Below, in pieces: positions 6,474 to 15,362 of a stretch of 64,000 nt of DNA (the first letter of the stretch is position 1; each line of letters starts with the position of its first letter). The stretch comes from Neobacillus mesonae (GTDB taxonomy: Bacteria; Bacillota; Bacilli; Paenibacillales; Paenibacillaceae). The stretch lies in contig JAMBOW010000002.1 of the NCBI GenBank assembly GCA_023715865.1, forward strand, positions 682,001 to 746,000, given 5' to 3'. The position numbers and the translations under genes were made by a program. Below the pieces are notes generated by a model that was given only the letters and a program-made list of their open reading frames with translations, searched no databases and had not been told where the DNA came from.

Positions 6474-7952
6474 TTAGTTGTAACCGAGCATATCTTCAAA
6501 GGTCGCCTTCGGATCGGCTTTAAGCTTTTGAAGCATCTCATTGCCATCCTTTTCCCAAGCCTCAAGTGCTTCCTTCGACGTTTTCTTATTCTCAATAACC
6601 TCATTAAAATATTTTTGTCCTACTGTCTCTACCTGCCACAAGCTCGGCATTTTTTGATATAGGGAAGTCATATCCGTACTTGACGGCGGGACTGGCTTCA
6701 GCGTATAGAAGGCGGCAATATTATAGTCCAATCCCTCCTTAGGCTGGATATAGCTTTTGCGGGACACCAACTCGTAGCTGCTCCGCGCTTTTATTTTGGC
6801 CCACTCCTCGCCATTCAGGAACTTGATAAATTCCCACGCGTCCTCTGGATTTTGAGCACCGCTGTTGATAGACATCAGGCTGCTCAAATAGACATTACCA
6901 CCAATGTCCGGCTTCTCTTGGTGCACTGGCGGAGTAACAACATCCCAGTCGATCGGATCGTATTTATCATCGGTTTCAGCATATTTGTTATCACTTATCA
7001 GCCGAGTTACGTATCCGTAATCTGAGATCATCATAGCTAGCTTACCCTCCATAAACAAGTTGCCTTGAAAAGGGTTAAACGTATTAGCATCACTGTTTTG
7101 ATATTCATAGATCTCTTGTCCCGGAATAATCTTATCACGTGACAGGCCCGCGACAGTATCCCACACTCTTTCCCAGGAATCATTGTTAACGGTCATCGTT
7201 TCTGCTTTGTCATCGAAGGTTCTGAGCTGAAGGGGTGCCGCAAACATCTGGGCATTGTAAAAGGAGTCACCATAATATTGGTTAAAGGAAAAGCCATAAA
7301 CACGGTCCGCACCTTCCCCAGCAGACACCCGCTTCGCTTTGTCAAAAATATCCTCCCAAGTTGCACCGTCCGCAGGTGGCTCTACCCCAGCCTCCTGAAA
7401 AATAGCCTTATTGTAATACAAAGCAGATGAAGAAAAAGTAGGCGTAAGTGCATAAAGACTGTTATCGCCCAAATCCTTAATACCATCAAGCACTGTAGGA
7501 ACGATATCCGCTGTATCAAATTCATCCTCCGCAATCAGCGGGTCAAGCTGTGTCAGCATATTTTCCTGAATTAGTGATTTTAAGAGAGAAGTATCGCCAA
7601 TGACAACATCTACGGGATTATCGCCGGTCATCAGCTTCTTCATGGACTCAAGCGTATCCGGCTGTTCCGGCTGTTCATTGCTTGTATAGTCAAAGTATTG
7701 ATATTGATTTTGGTCAACAGCGGGGACAATTTCAATTGTGATATTGTCATTAAGCACTTCAAATACATCCGTATACTGCTGGCGGAAATAGCTGTCGTCA
7801 TTACTTCCATACAAAGTACCGATCCGCAGCACCCTCTCCTCCTGATCGTCCGATGGTTCATTCGAAGTGCAGGCAGCAAGAAGCGGAGTAAGCAAGGTAA
7901 TACATGTCAGCATGGCAATTACCGGTCTTCTAAAAACGGATTTCATTTTCAT
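6474..7952 (-). CDS. Family 1 extracellular solute-binding lipoprotein
   Basis: 492 aa from the second ATG, chosen because AAGGGG is about 7 bases before it and abuts the first. A signal peptide (residues 1-27) ends in the lipobox LLAAC, so Cys28 should be lipidated and the protein held outside the membrane. The mature part has the layout of sugar-type ABC receptors: RVLRIGTLYG near the start, a W-x-x-x-F-D-K-A region, then GGNVYLSSLMSINSGAQNPEDAWEF. The ligand is unknown. It is the last gene of an operon of export-type ABC genes, with no import permease beside it, which is odd for this family. It may act as an envelope sensor or be a leftover. Confidence 0.85.
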   Translation of the reverse strand: MKMKSVFRRPVIAMLTCITLLTPLLAACTSNEPSDDQEERVLRIGTLYGSNDDSYFRQQYTDVFEVLNDNITIEIVPAVDQNQYQYFDYTSNEQPEQPDTLESMKKLMTGDNPVDVVIGDTSLLKSLIQENMLTQLDPLIAEDEFDTADIVPTVLDGIKDLGDNSLYALTPTFSSSALYYNKAIFQEAGVEPPADGATWEDIFDKAKRVSAGEGADRVYGFSFNQYYGDSFYNAQMFAAPLQLRTFDDKAETMTVNNDSWERVWDTVAGLSRDKIIPGQEIYEYQNSDANTFNPFQGNLFMEGKLAMMISDYGYVTRLISDNKYAETDDKYDPIDWDVVTPPVHQEKPDIGGNVYLSSLMSINSGAQNPEDAWEFIKFLNGEEWAKIKARSSYELVSRKSYIQPKEGLDYNIAAFYTLKPVPPSSTDMTSLYQKMPSLWQVETVGQKYFNEVIENKKTSKEALEAWEKDGNEMLQKLKADPKATFEDMLGYN

Positions 7953-7973
7953 TTCCATTCCCCTTTTCTATGG

Positions 7974-8828
7974 TCACTTCGGCTGCGTAATAACGATACG
8001 CTCACCGTCAAACTCCAGGGTGGCACGATTATCGATAGACAGCGCTTCAAGGTACTCTTTTGGCACTTGGAGGCGTCCAGCCTTATCGATAATGACAAAA
8101 GCTTCATGCACCTCACTGCTGCTTGGTACACGCTCTGTATCCAGATTGGCATTTCGCTTTACAAACTCCGTACTTGTCAGTCCGTCACGAATAGAGACAA
8201 TACGGTCCACCTTGTTAGCAAGCTGGAGATCATGTGTAACAATGACGATGCTTACGCCGAGCTCACGGTTCATCTTTCGAAAAATATCCATAATCCGGTC
8301 ACTCGTTTCGCTGTCGACTGAGCCGGTAGGTTCATCCGCCAGCAGAAGCCTTGGCTTATTAGCAAGTGAAATGGCGATAGCAACCCGCTGCTGTTCTCCT
8401 CCCGATAACTGATGCAGTCTGCTGTGCATGCGATGTTCCAGCCCCACCCATTCGAGCAGCTGTTTAGCATAGCTTCGGTTGTATTTTCCGCCCAGCATCA
8501 TAGGTGTCTCTACATTTTCAAGTGCTGTCATGAAAGGAAGAAGATTGCGGCCGTTGTTTTGCCATATGAAGCCTACGGTATGCCGCTTGTATTCTACAAG
8601 CTGTGCCTCGGTCATCTTAAGCAAATCCCAGTCACCGACGATTGCGGTTCCTGCCGAGGGACGATCCAGCCCTCCTAAAATATTGAGCAGCGTTGATTTA
8701 CCGCTTCCGCTGTTGCCGATGATCGCCATCATCTCGCCATCTTCTACTGTCAGATTCAGCCCCTGCAGTGCGACAACTTCAACTTCACTGGATTTATAAA
8801 TCTTGACGAGCCCTTCACAGTGAATCAT
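7974..8828 (-). CDS. MacB/LolD-type ABC ATPase with C-terminal AbrB-like tail
   Basis: 284 aa. ATPase core, residues 1-225: Walker A GNSGSGKST (38-46), signature [10 protein letters not shown] (141-150), Walker [13 protein letters not shown], switch His in VTHD (199). It should power the adjacent FtsX permease at the inner face of the membrane. Residues about 244-282 (VIIDKAGRLQVPKEYLEALS, then DGERIVI) look like a swapped-hairpin AbrB/SpoVT/MazE domain, which is not usual for this ATPase family. Starts one base after the permease stop. All catalytic motifs are intact. Confidence 0.9.
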   Translation of the reverse strand: MIHCEGLVKIYKSSEVEVVALQGLNLTVEDGEMMAIIGNSGSGKSTLLNILGGLDRPSAGTAIVGDWDLLKMTEAQLVEYKRHTVGFIWQNNGRNLLPFMTALENVETPMMLGGKYNRSYAKQLLEWVGLEHRMHSRLHQLSGGEQQRVAIAISLANKPRLLLADEPTGSVDSETSDRIMDIFRKMNRELGVSIVIVTHDLQLANKVDRIVSIRDGLTSTEFVKRNANLDTERVPSSSEVHEAFVIIDKAGRLQVPKEYLEALSIDNRATLEFDGERIVITQPK

Positions 8829-8829
8829 C

Positions 8830-11769
8830 CTAGCGCTCCTCTCCCATCTTCACAGCCTGGTGAACCCTAAGTCTTCGTATTTGCCACAGAAGCATCGCTG
8901 CTCCAATGATCAACATAACTCCTGTCACGATGTACAGCTGGAGCGTGTCACTGGCTTCAAACACGATTCGAAATGGCGGCACCTGGGTCTCCACGTTGTC
9001 TGTTGTCTGCAGGAAAGGAAGAAACAACCTGCTGGCCAACTGGCCGATGCCAATACCTAACATGATAGATAACCCGGCAGTGAAAATCTGCTCAAGCAGC
9101 AGCATACCGCTTAATTGAAACCTCGAAAGACCCATGGCCCGGAGCACACCGAATTGAACTACCCGGCCCGATAAATTAAAGAACCAATAAAGTACATAAC
9201 CAATTAGAGAAATGATAATGGACACGAGAAAACCTAAACTTAAAATTCCAAACACCCCGCCCCTTGAAGGATGCTTGCTCTCCGTAACGAGCTCTGTCCG
9301 GACATCCTTGACCGAAGAAAGCTCAATTCCCGCATCACTCAAACGCCCCATGAGAGGAGCAACTAATGCATCCGGCTCCATTTTGAGCCAGACCTCGTAA
9401 GGGATCATCGGCACCTGATCATAGATATAATCCAAATTTGTAATAAAGAACGGGGTCTGATCCGGATACTGAGCTGGCCAGTATGGCAAAATCCCGAACA
9501 CAACGAACTCAATCACCTGCTCCTGCAGGGCAATGGATACAATATCCCCTGATTCCAGCTGATATTTCTCAGCAAACTTAGACGGAATAATAACAGCACC
9601 TTCGTAATGTCCCAAAAGATCCAAATACCGGTTCGGATGCGCCGGGAAAAGGTCGTTTCGGAACCAGGCAACCTCTGCAAAATCAACGTTATCAATGCCG
9701 ACAACCATGCCCTGTCCGGCTGATTTCCCTGATATGACCACATTTCCTTTAGTTTGAAGCACTCTAGCTGCATGTTCTACTCCCGGCAGCTGTCTGAAAA
9801 TCTCAAACGGCGGTTCGCTGTAAATCATTCTCCCGGGCTGGCTGCCTCCTCCTGTACCTGGATTGCCTCCGCCTCCGCCAGGAGCTCCTCCCGGATTTCC
9901 GCCGCCGTTCCCTCCTCCTGCACCGCTGCCAGGACCTGCTCCCGGTGCATTCGGATTTCCGCCTGCGCCGGCATTCCCACCTCCGGCAGCAGGGGTCAGT
10001 TCAGGTGTCCCTTCCCATACGGTCTGCATGACAACGTCCGTTCCATATTCATATAAGGTACGTTCTGTTGAATTCAGATCGATGGTTCTAGCAGCCGACG
10101 CATTGTACACACCGAGCCCTAAAGTCAATACTAGTAAAATCATCAGCGGATAGTAGGAAGAGGAGGAACGAGAAAGCTGGGTTAATGTTAAATAAAGCGG
10201 CACTGGGAATATTTTGCGCCCCATCCACTGGAACAGCTTAAGAATGAGTGGGAACAACCTTAAAAAGAACAGCCCTCCTGCAAAAATGGCCAGCGCCGGC
10301 ACAAAAAAGAGAAATGGCTGGACTTGAAGCTGATCTGTTGTCATTCCCGTCTGAAAAGTAAGCATCTGACGTTCATAAAATAAATAATATCCATAGCCTG
10401 AGATTCCGAGCAGCAAAATATCGAGAAACCATCGCTGCCAGATGGGCTTCCGGTCACTTCTTGCCTGTCTGCGTTTCGCATCAACGATTGTGGATCGAGC
10501 ATAGTTAATTGCAGGCACCACGGAGGCGACAATGGACGCTGTAACGGCAACGAGGCCCAGCCAAATCGCATCCTGAGTCACACCTACAGGAATGGATTTA
10601 CGGTCGACAAATGATAGAAATCCGCTTGCTGAGCCAATGCTCTTCGCCATAAACCAGCCAAGAAACGGCCCTATGATAAGCGCTGCAGCACCGAGTATGA
10701 TGCCTTCCAGCAAATACAGTAAAACCACTTGTTTGCCTGATGCTCCCCTGCTTCGAAGAACGGCAATATCACTTTCCTGCTTTTGCAGCGACTGCCTTGC
10801 ATTCATGACAATAAAATAGAAGACCATTGCAATCATAGGTACTGCAAGCATAAATAACATCGTTTGCAGCTGCAGACTTTGCGTCCTGAAATTAGCAAGC
10901 AAGTCACCAAATGAAATATCCACCTTTGTATCCTTCAAACGCTGGTATAATTCAATGTCAAGCCGTTCTAGCGTATTACCGAGACCTGGCAGCTGGCTTG
11001 TCTGGACGTCACGCAGATCAAATACGTAGTACCATCTAGAGGTTTGCAGCGGCACCCCTTTTTCACTGAGCAGATAATTATTCATCACTTCCGGATCGAT
11101 ATAGAGCCCATTCATCATTCCATCGAAACCCTGAAACCAATATGGGTCCGTCAGTTCATCCGGAGTAAAAGCACCGGCTATTTTGACTCTGAGCGTCAGA
11201 TCCAAACCGCTGTGAACGGGATACTCAAGGATGTCACCAACATGCAGATCATTACGATACATACCTTCTTCCAGCATGACCGCCTCGATCACATTGTCCT
11301 GAACCTGGTTTCCCGGCAGAACTCCTTGGCTGATTGTTGCATAATCCTTTAAGTCAGTCATGGAGCTAATGGTCATTGTTCGGGTTCGGCTGGCATCTAC
11401 TTTCGTTGGATCTTCGGGACTCACATCCGTGCTGCGTATCGTACGAACATTAAGGTAGGTGTTATAGCTGAATCCGATTTGATTAGAAACATCTTCACGA
11501 ATGTACCGATCGACTTCACTAAGCGAGGCAAGCTCCGTCTTCGTGCCTCCAGCTGCCTGATAGCTCATGAGCAAGGAGCCGGCAGGCATTCCGCTGCTTT
11601 CCTCCTCGAGTGTTTGAGATACGACGCGTTTTAAGGCACCGTCGGCGTACATGGGAATACTTACGGTAAAGCCAACCGCTACGATAAGTCCAAGCAAGGT
11701 ACTTAGCGTGAGCCAGCGGGTGTTCCACATTTTGCGAAACAAGAGACGCAACAAGGGCATTCCTTTCAT
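8830..11769 (-). CDS. Large FtsX-family ABC permease (MacB/BceB-like) with Gly-rich insert
   Basis: 979 aa. About ten membrane segments: one near residues 18-38, a group between about 300 and 560 and three at the C terminus (about 855-970). This is two FtsX modules in one chain. A large external domain follows the first segment and another lies at about 570-850. The second one opens with a run of some 55 residues made almost only of Gly, Pro, Asn and Ala (about 588-645). FtsX permeases of this type couple ATP use to export or to mechanical work on envelope substrates. The start shares a base with the adaptor stop (TAATG). Confidence 0.88.
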   Translation of the reverse strand: MKGMPLLRLLFRKMWNTRWLTLSTLLGLIVAVGFTVSIPMYADGALKRVVSQTLEEESSGMPAGSLLMSYQAAGGTKTELASLSEVDRYIREDVSNQIGFSYNTYLNVRTIRSTDVSPEDPTKVDASRTRTMTISSMTDLKDYATISQGVLPGNQVQDNVIEAVMLEEGMYRNDLHVGDILEYPVHSGLDLTLRVKIAGAFTPDELTDPYWFQGFDGMMNGLYIDPEVMNNYLLSEKGVPLQTSRWYYVFDLRDVQTSQLPGLGNTLERLDIELYQRLKDTKVDISFGDLLANFRTQSLQLQTMLFMLAVPMIAMVFYFIVMNARQSLQKQESDIAVLRSRGASGKQVVLLYLLEGIILGAAALIIGPFLGWFMAKSIGSASGFLSFVDRKSIPVGVTQDAIWLGLVAVTASIVASVVPAINYARSTIVDAKRRQARSDRKPIWQRWFLDILLLGISGYGYYLFYERQMLTFQTGMTTDQLQVQPFLFFVPALAIFAGGLFFLRLFPLILKLFQWMGRKIFPVPLYLTLTQLSRSSSSYYPLMILLVLTLGLGVYNASAARTIDLNSTERTLYEYGTDVVMQTVWEGTPELTPAAGGGNAGAGGNPNAPGAGPGSGAGGGNGGGNPGGAPGGGGGNPGTGGGSQPGRMIYSEPPFEIFRQLPGVEHAARVLQTKGNVVISGKSAGQGMVVGIDNVDFAEVAWFRNDLFPAHPNRYLDLLGHYEGAVIIPSKFAEKYQLESGDIVSIALQEQVIEFVVFGILPYWPAQYPDQTPFFITNLDYIYDQVPMIPYEVWLKMEPDALVAPLMGRLSDAGIELSSVKDVRTELVTESKHPSRGGVFGILSLGFLVSIIISLIGYVLYWFFNLSGRVVQFGVLRAMGLSRFQLSGMLLLEQIFTAGLSIMLGIGIGQLASRLFLPFLQTTDNVETQVPPFRIVFEASDTLQLYIVTGVMLIIGAAMLLWQIRRLRVHQAVKMGEER

Positions 11770-12875
11770 TACCTTCCGACCACCTTCTGTCCGGGAGTCA
11801 GCCCTTTAACAATTTCAACATCGGTTGATGTCTGCTGACCTACCTCTACGTCAACTTCCCGTTTGCTGCCATCCGACTCCACTACCTGCACATAATTTCT
11901 CGATCCAATAGATCGCAGGGCGGATTTAGGGATAAGAATTGCACCCTCTTTGCGCTGAGTTACAATTGAGACCGTAAGCGGAGTTCCGCGGTTCAATCCC
12001 TCGGGCCATTCATCCAGAGCAACAATGACAAACTGGTCTAAAGATTCCTGAGCTGGGGGTGTTCCTTCACCTCCGCCGCCCTCTGGGTCACTGTCGATTC
12101 CAAGATTAACGGGCATGACCTGAATGGTTCCTGCGTGGGTACCTGCAGCATTAATATCAACATCAGCCGCCATACCTTGTGCGATAACCTCCAAATCTTT
12201 TTTGGCAAAGGAAGCCGCAACAACTAGATTGGTGGTATCCGCGATTGTAGCAATAGAATCATAAGCTTTAACGGCCGCTCCTTTCTCTACCTGAACACTA
12301 AGGACTGTGCCGGCAAACGGTGCGGTCAGCGTAGATTTACCTACCTGCTCCTCCAGATCGGCGAGCTCCTGTCTTTGCTCTTCAAAGGTAATGACCGCTT
12401 CTTCGTACTCCACCGGATCCATCTCATCCTTTTTTCGAAGCGTTTCCTTCATTTGAACCTCAGCTTTTCGAATCTGCAGCTTCTTCTGACGAATTTGCTT
12501 TTCCAGCTCCTCCACATCAAGAACTGCAATTTGCTGTCCTGCCTTTACTTTATCTCCAGGCTTAACGTACAGCTCCTTAACATGCATTCCGTCGAGAGTA
12601 AAATATACTTTTTCTTCCCGCTGGCTCATGAGTTTTCCCGAACCTGAGACTTTGGTCTCAATCGTCTCCGTCCGTACCTCATACTCTGGTTTCTTGGATA
12701 TGGTAGGCGGTGTTATTGGAGGGAGCACTTCCTCCTCAGGCTCTGCAGGCAGTAAAGAACAGCCGCTCAGAACAAGTCCCGCTGTACCGATAATAAGGAA
12801 ACCTTTGAGTCGTTTTTTCCAGTTGTAAAAAGACGTATTATGTAATGAATTTACCGTCCACCATCTCGTAAACAT
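11769..12875 (-). CDS. MacA/HlyD-like lipoprotein adaptor
   Basis: 368 aa. The start ATG has GGAGG nine bases upstream and overlaps the end of the ATPase gene by 38 bases. An earlier in-frame ATG lacks a ribosome binding site. A lipobox (VLSGC, Cys39) follows a basic region and a hydrophobic stretch. Then come a proline-rich spacer, a biotinyl-lipoyl half (about 75-115), a helical hairpin of coiled-coil type (about 115-190), the second lipoyl half ([20 protein letters not shown]) and barrel domains to the end. Such adaptors dock on MacB-type permeases and carry the substrate away from them; in a Gram-positive it would reach into the wall. Confidence 0.88.
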   Translation of the reverse strand: MFTRWWTVNSLHNTSFYNWKKRLKGFLIIGTAGLVLSGCSLLPAEPEEEVLPPITPPTISKKPEYEVRTETIETKVSGSGKLMSQREEKVYFTLDGMHVKELYVKPGDKVKAGQQIAVLDVEELEKQIRQKKLQIRKAEVQMKETLRKKDEMDPVEYEEAVITFEEQRQELADLEEQVGKSTLTAPFAGTVLSVQVEKGAAVKAYDSIATIADTTNLVVAASFAKKDLEVIAQGMAADVDINAAGTHAGTIQVMPVNLGIDSDPEGGGGEGTPPAQESLDQFVIVALDEWPEGLNRGTPLTVSIVTQRKEGAILIPKSALRSIGSRNYVQVVESDGSKREVDVEVGQQTSTDVEIVKGLTPGQKVVGR

Positions 12876-13620
12876 GGTCTGCAACCTCCAAAATCGTAGG
12901 ATCATGTGTCGTCATACAGATGGTCACTTGTTCTGTTGTTATGATATTACGAAAAACCGCCATCACTTGTGCACCCATCTTAGAATCCAGTTCTGCCGTA
13001 GGTTCGTCCGCGAGCAGCAGCTTAGGCCGGTGTGCAATCGCTTTGGCTATTGCAACCCGCTGCTGCTCTCCGCCTGACAACTCAAAAGGCCGGTGTTTGG
13101 CCCGCTTGGATAAGCCCACCATTTCCAGGCAGTAGCTTACCCGCTCCTTCCACTCGTTTTTAGGGACATTCGCCATACGAAGGGACAGCTCTACATTCTC
13201 CCAGGCAGATAATAGCGGCATCAAAGCATAAGCCTGAAAAATAAATCCGATATCCTGACGCCTGAGTTTTGTTCGATTTCCATCCCCTGCTTCGTGGAGC
13301 GGTCTGCCATTAAAAAAAATCTCTCCGCTCGTTGGCTGGTCCAGCCCTCCAAGCATGTTGAGTAAAGTTGTCTTGCCCGATCCCGATCTGCCTTTGAGCA
13401 TGACCAGCTGCTCAGCACTGACCTCCATATCAATTCCTTTTAGGACATGGATCGCACTGCTGCCTGTCTCAAAACTGCGATGAACATTGCATACTTTAAG
13501 AACGGGTTCCTGAGGAGCCGGTTCTAAATCCATTCCCTCCGGAATCTCATCCTCTCCCATGCCTTCAATTTCAAGGGCAGGAGTTCTATCAGGCAGCCCA
13601 TGATCAGGATTAACATCCAT
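12838..13620 (-). CDS. MacB/LolD-type ABC ATPase, first gene of the operon
   Basis: 260 aa from the first ATG. An acidic, Pro-rich N-terminal extension of about 38 residues precedes the ATPase: Walker [10 protein letters not shown] (77-85), signature [14 protein letters not shown], Walker [13 protein letters not shown], His in TTHD. The ATG has no ribosome binding site. The frame stays open upstream, and a perfect AGGAGG lies 7 bases before an in-frame ATC at 13684-13686 (22 codons earlier, about 282 aa). Translation may begin there. Probably pairs with the second ATPase of the operon to form a mixed ATPase dimer under the permease. Confidence 0.88.
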   Translation of the reverse strand: MDVNPDHGLPDRTPALEIEGMGEDEIPEGMDLEPAPQEPVLKVCNVHRSFETGSSAIHVLKGIDMEVSAEQLVMLKGRSGSGKTTLLNMLGGLDQPTSGEIFFNGRPLHEAGDGNRTKLRRQDIGFIFQAYALMPLLSAWENVELSLRMANVPKNEWKERVSYCLEMVGLSKRAKHRPFELSGGEQQRVAIAKAIAHRPKLLLADEPTAELDSKMGAQVMAVFRNIITTEQVTICMTTHDPTILEVADHVYEMVDGKFIT

Positions 13621-13754
13621 GATTGACTGAGAAGAAGTCTCTTCCGTATCCTGGACTTTATTTTTGCGAAATGATATTCGTATGATGATTCGCCCTCCTA
13701 ATACATGCAGGAAATTACTAGAATTTTATTCCAAATATTTCTACCTGCATTATA

Positions 13755-13781
13755 AACGACATAAATAAGGAAGAAGTTACA
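13755..13781 (-). promoter_or_regulatory. Candidate ECF-sigma promoter of the ABC operon
   Basis: On the minus strand TGTAAC, a 17-bp spacer and CGTT. Bacillus SigX-like promoters use TGTAAC and CGAC-type boxes at this distance (family knowledge). A vegetative TATAAT (13749-13754) overlaps just downstream but has no good -35 partner. Low confidence. Confidence 0.35.
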
Positions 13782-13830
13782 ACCTTTTAAAATATTTGAG
13801 ATAAAAATCTTCGTAAAAGTGAACATAAGA

Positions 13831-13859
13831 AAGACGGCCCAATATGGGCCGCCTTAGAA
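13831..13859 (-). terminator. Terminator of the pyrimidine operon
   Basis: On the minus strand AAGGCGGCCC, a 5-base loop, GGGCCGTCTT, then a short T-rich stretch. It lies just after pyrE. Confidence 0.85.
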
Positions 13860-13877
13860 AAATTATAATAACTTCAC

Positions 13878-14519
13878 TTAATTACCGAATGAGTTCGGAT
13901 CTTCCCTCCAGGAGCGAAGCAAATTCAGATCAGCTTCAGCTATAGTTCCTTCACGAAGTGCTACATCCGTCAGCGCTGTATAGTTAGACAGGCTTTGCAG
14001 CGGAACACCTGCCTCCTCAAAGGCATTTGTTGCACGATCCAGCTGATAACTGAAGATGGCAAGGACCGCAAGTGCTTCGGCTCCAGCCTCCTGTACTGCT
14101 TTGGCTGCTTTCAGCGAGCTTCCTCCAGTAGAGATCAGATCTTCGATGACGATCACCTTTTGACCTTCGCTAACGAGACCTTCAATCAAATTTTCCTTCC
14201 CGTGTCCTTTGGCTTTATCCCGAATGTAGATCATCGGAAGGCCGAGCTTCTGAGCTACAAATGCGGCATGCGGAATTCCCGCAGTCGCTGTACCGGCAAT
14301 CACTTCTGTTTCTGGATACTGCTCACGGATGATCGCTGCAAAAGATTCAGCGATCAAGTCGCGGATTTCAGGATAAGACATGGTGAGCCGGTTGTCACAA
14401 TAGATAGGAGATTTGATGCCGGACGTCCAGGTAAAAGGCTGGTTCGGACGAAGTGCCACCGCCTTTATTTCTAACAGTTTTGATGCCAGCTGTTCAGGAA
14501 TTTGTGTTAAAGTTGTCAT
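13878..14519 (-). CDS. pyrE: Orotate phosphoribosyltransferase
   Basis: 213 aa. Joins orotate and PRPP to give orotidine 5'-monophosphate, the fifth step of UMP synthesis, in the cytoplasm. The PRPP-binding motif [14 protein letters not shown] is at 122-135, and the flexible-loop KAKGHGKEN follows the sheet at about 102-110. Full family length. The start overlaps the pyrF stop by four bases (ATGA), which indicates translational coupling. Last gene of the operon, followed by its terminator. Confidence 0.96.
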   Translation of the reverse strand: MTTLTQIPEQLASKLLEIKAVALRPNQPFTWTSGIKSPIYCDNRLTMSYPEIRDLIAESFAAIIREQYPETEVIAGTATAGIPHAAFVAQKLGLPMIYIRDKAKGHGKENLIEGLVSEGQKVIVIEDLISTGGSSLKAAKAVQEAGAEALAVLAIFSYQLDRATNAFEEAGVPLQSLSNYTALTDVALREGTIAEADLNLLRSWREDPNSFGN

Positions 14520-15256
14520 TTATTCATCATCTCCTCAATGATTTGCTCTGCTGCCTGTCTCGGATGCTCTGCTGCCGTGATTGGCCTGCCTACAACAATA
14601 TAGCTGCTTCCTCCTGTGATGGCTTGTCCAGGGGTAAGCACTCTTGATTGGTCTCCTGCTGCACTTCCAGCAGGTCGAATGCCAGGGGTAATTGTATAAA
14701 AATCACTGCCGCACGCTTCTCTAATAGCCCCTACTTCGAGCGGTGATGCAACCACTCCATGAAGACCTGCTTCCTTAGCCAGGGAAGCATAACGCACAAC
14801 TGCCGTTTCTACATCACCTGGAATGCCGATCTCATTGTTCATCGTAGCTTGATTGGTACTTGTCAGCTGGGTTACTGCGATAATGGTCGGAACAGCAATC
14901 CCCTCTTCTTCTGCTGCCTGCGTTGCACCCGCGAGCGCGGCTGACATCATTTCTCTGCCTCCGGCCGCATGCACATTGAACATATCCACGCCGAGCCTAG
15001 TTACGCTGTGCGATCCGCCTTTCACAGTATTTGGGATGTCATGCATTTTCACATCAAGAAAAACGGAGTATCCTTTTTCCTTCAGCTCTTTTACAAAAGA
15101 CGGTCCAGCCGTGTAAAACAGCTGCATCCCGACTTTCATATAACAAGGTATTCCTTCAAGACTCTCGATCAGCGTTCTTGCACTGTTTGCATCAGGGTAA
15201 TCCAACGCCACCATCAAACGTCCGGCCATTTCTTTATATTCTGAAGTCATTTGCAT
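14516..15256 (-). CDS. pyrF: Orotidine 5'-phosphate decarboxylase
   Basis: 246 aa. Removes CO2 from OMP to make UMP. The catalytic array [12 protein letters not shown] (Asp68, Lys70, Asp73) and the phosphate-binding end [17 protein letters not shown] are present, on a TIM barrel of normal length. The start is the ATG with GGGGAGG eight bases upstream; an open stretch further upstream lacks a ribosome binding site. A hairpin separates it from carB at the position where related species have pyrK and pyrD. Confidence 0.96.
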   Translation of the reverse strand: MQMTSEYKEMAGRLMVALDYPDANSARTLIESLEGIPCYMKVGMQLFYTAGPSFVKELKEKGYSVFLDVKMHDIPNTVKGGSHSVTRLGVDMFNVHAAGGREMMSAALAGATQAAEEEGIAVPTIIAVTQLTSTNQATMNNEIGIPGDVETAVVRYASLAKEAGLHGVVASPLEVGAIREACGSDFYTITPGIRPAGSAAGDQSRVLTPGQAITGGSSYIVVGRPITAAEHPRQAAEQIIEEMMNK

Positions 15257-15297
15257 CTCTCGATCCTCCCCATTTATTATCATTTGTTCGTTATAAA

Positions 15298-15341
15298 GGA
15301 CATCGGTTAAAGCCCCCGAGTTCGGAGCTTTAACGATGTCC
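15298..15341 (-). repeat. Strong hairpin between carB and pyrF
   Basis: GGACATCG and TTAAAGC pair with GCTTTAA and CGATGTCC around a GC-rich loop, with a single unpaired base. It lacks a true T tract, so it may be a partial terminator, an RNA processing or stabilising element, or a scar. It lies within the operon. Confidence 0.65.
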
Positions 15342-15362
15342 CTATTGATTAGCTTATGAGGA

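Noticed and set aside
7698..8412. Long plus-strand frames over 180 codons
   Set aside because: They are antisense to the ABC ATPase and solute-binding genes, whose motifs are unmistakable on the minus strand.
9863..10153. Plus-strand frame beginning with a long proline run
   Set aside because: It is the antisense of the Gly-rich insert of the permease; the proline run is a mirror of glycine codons.
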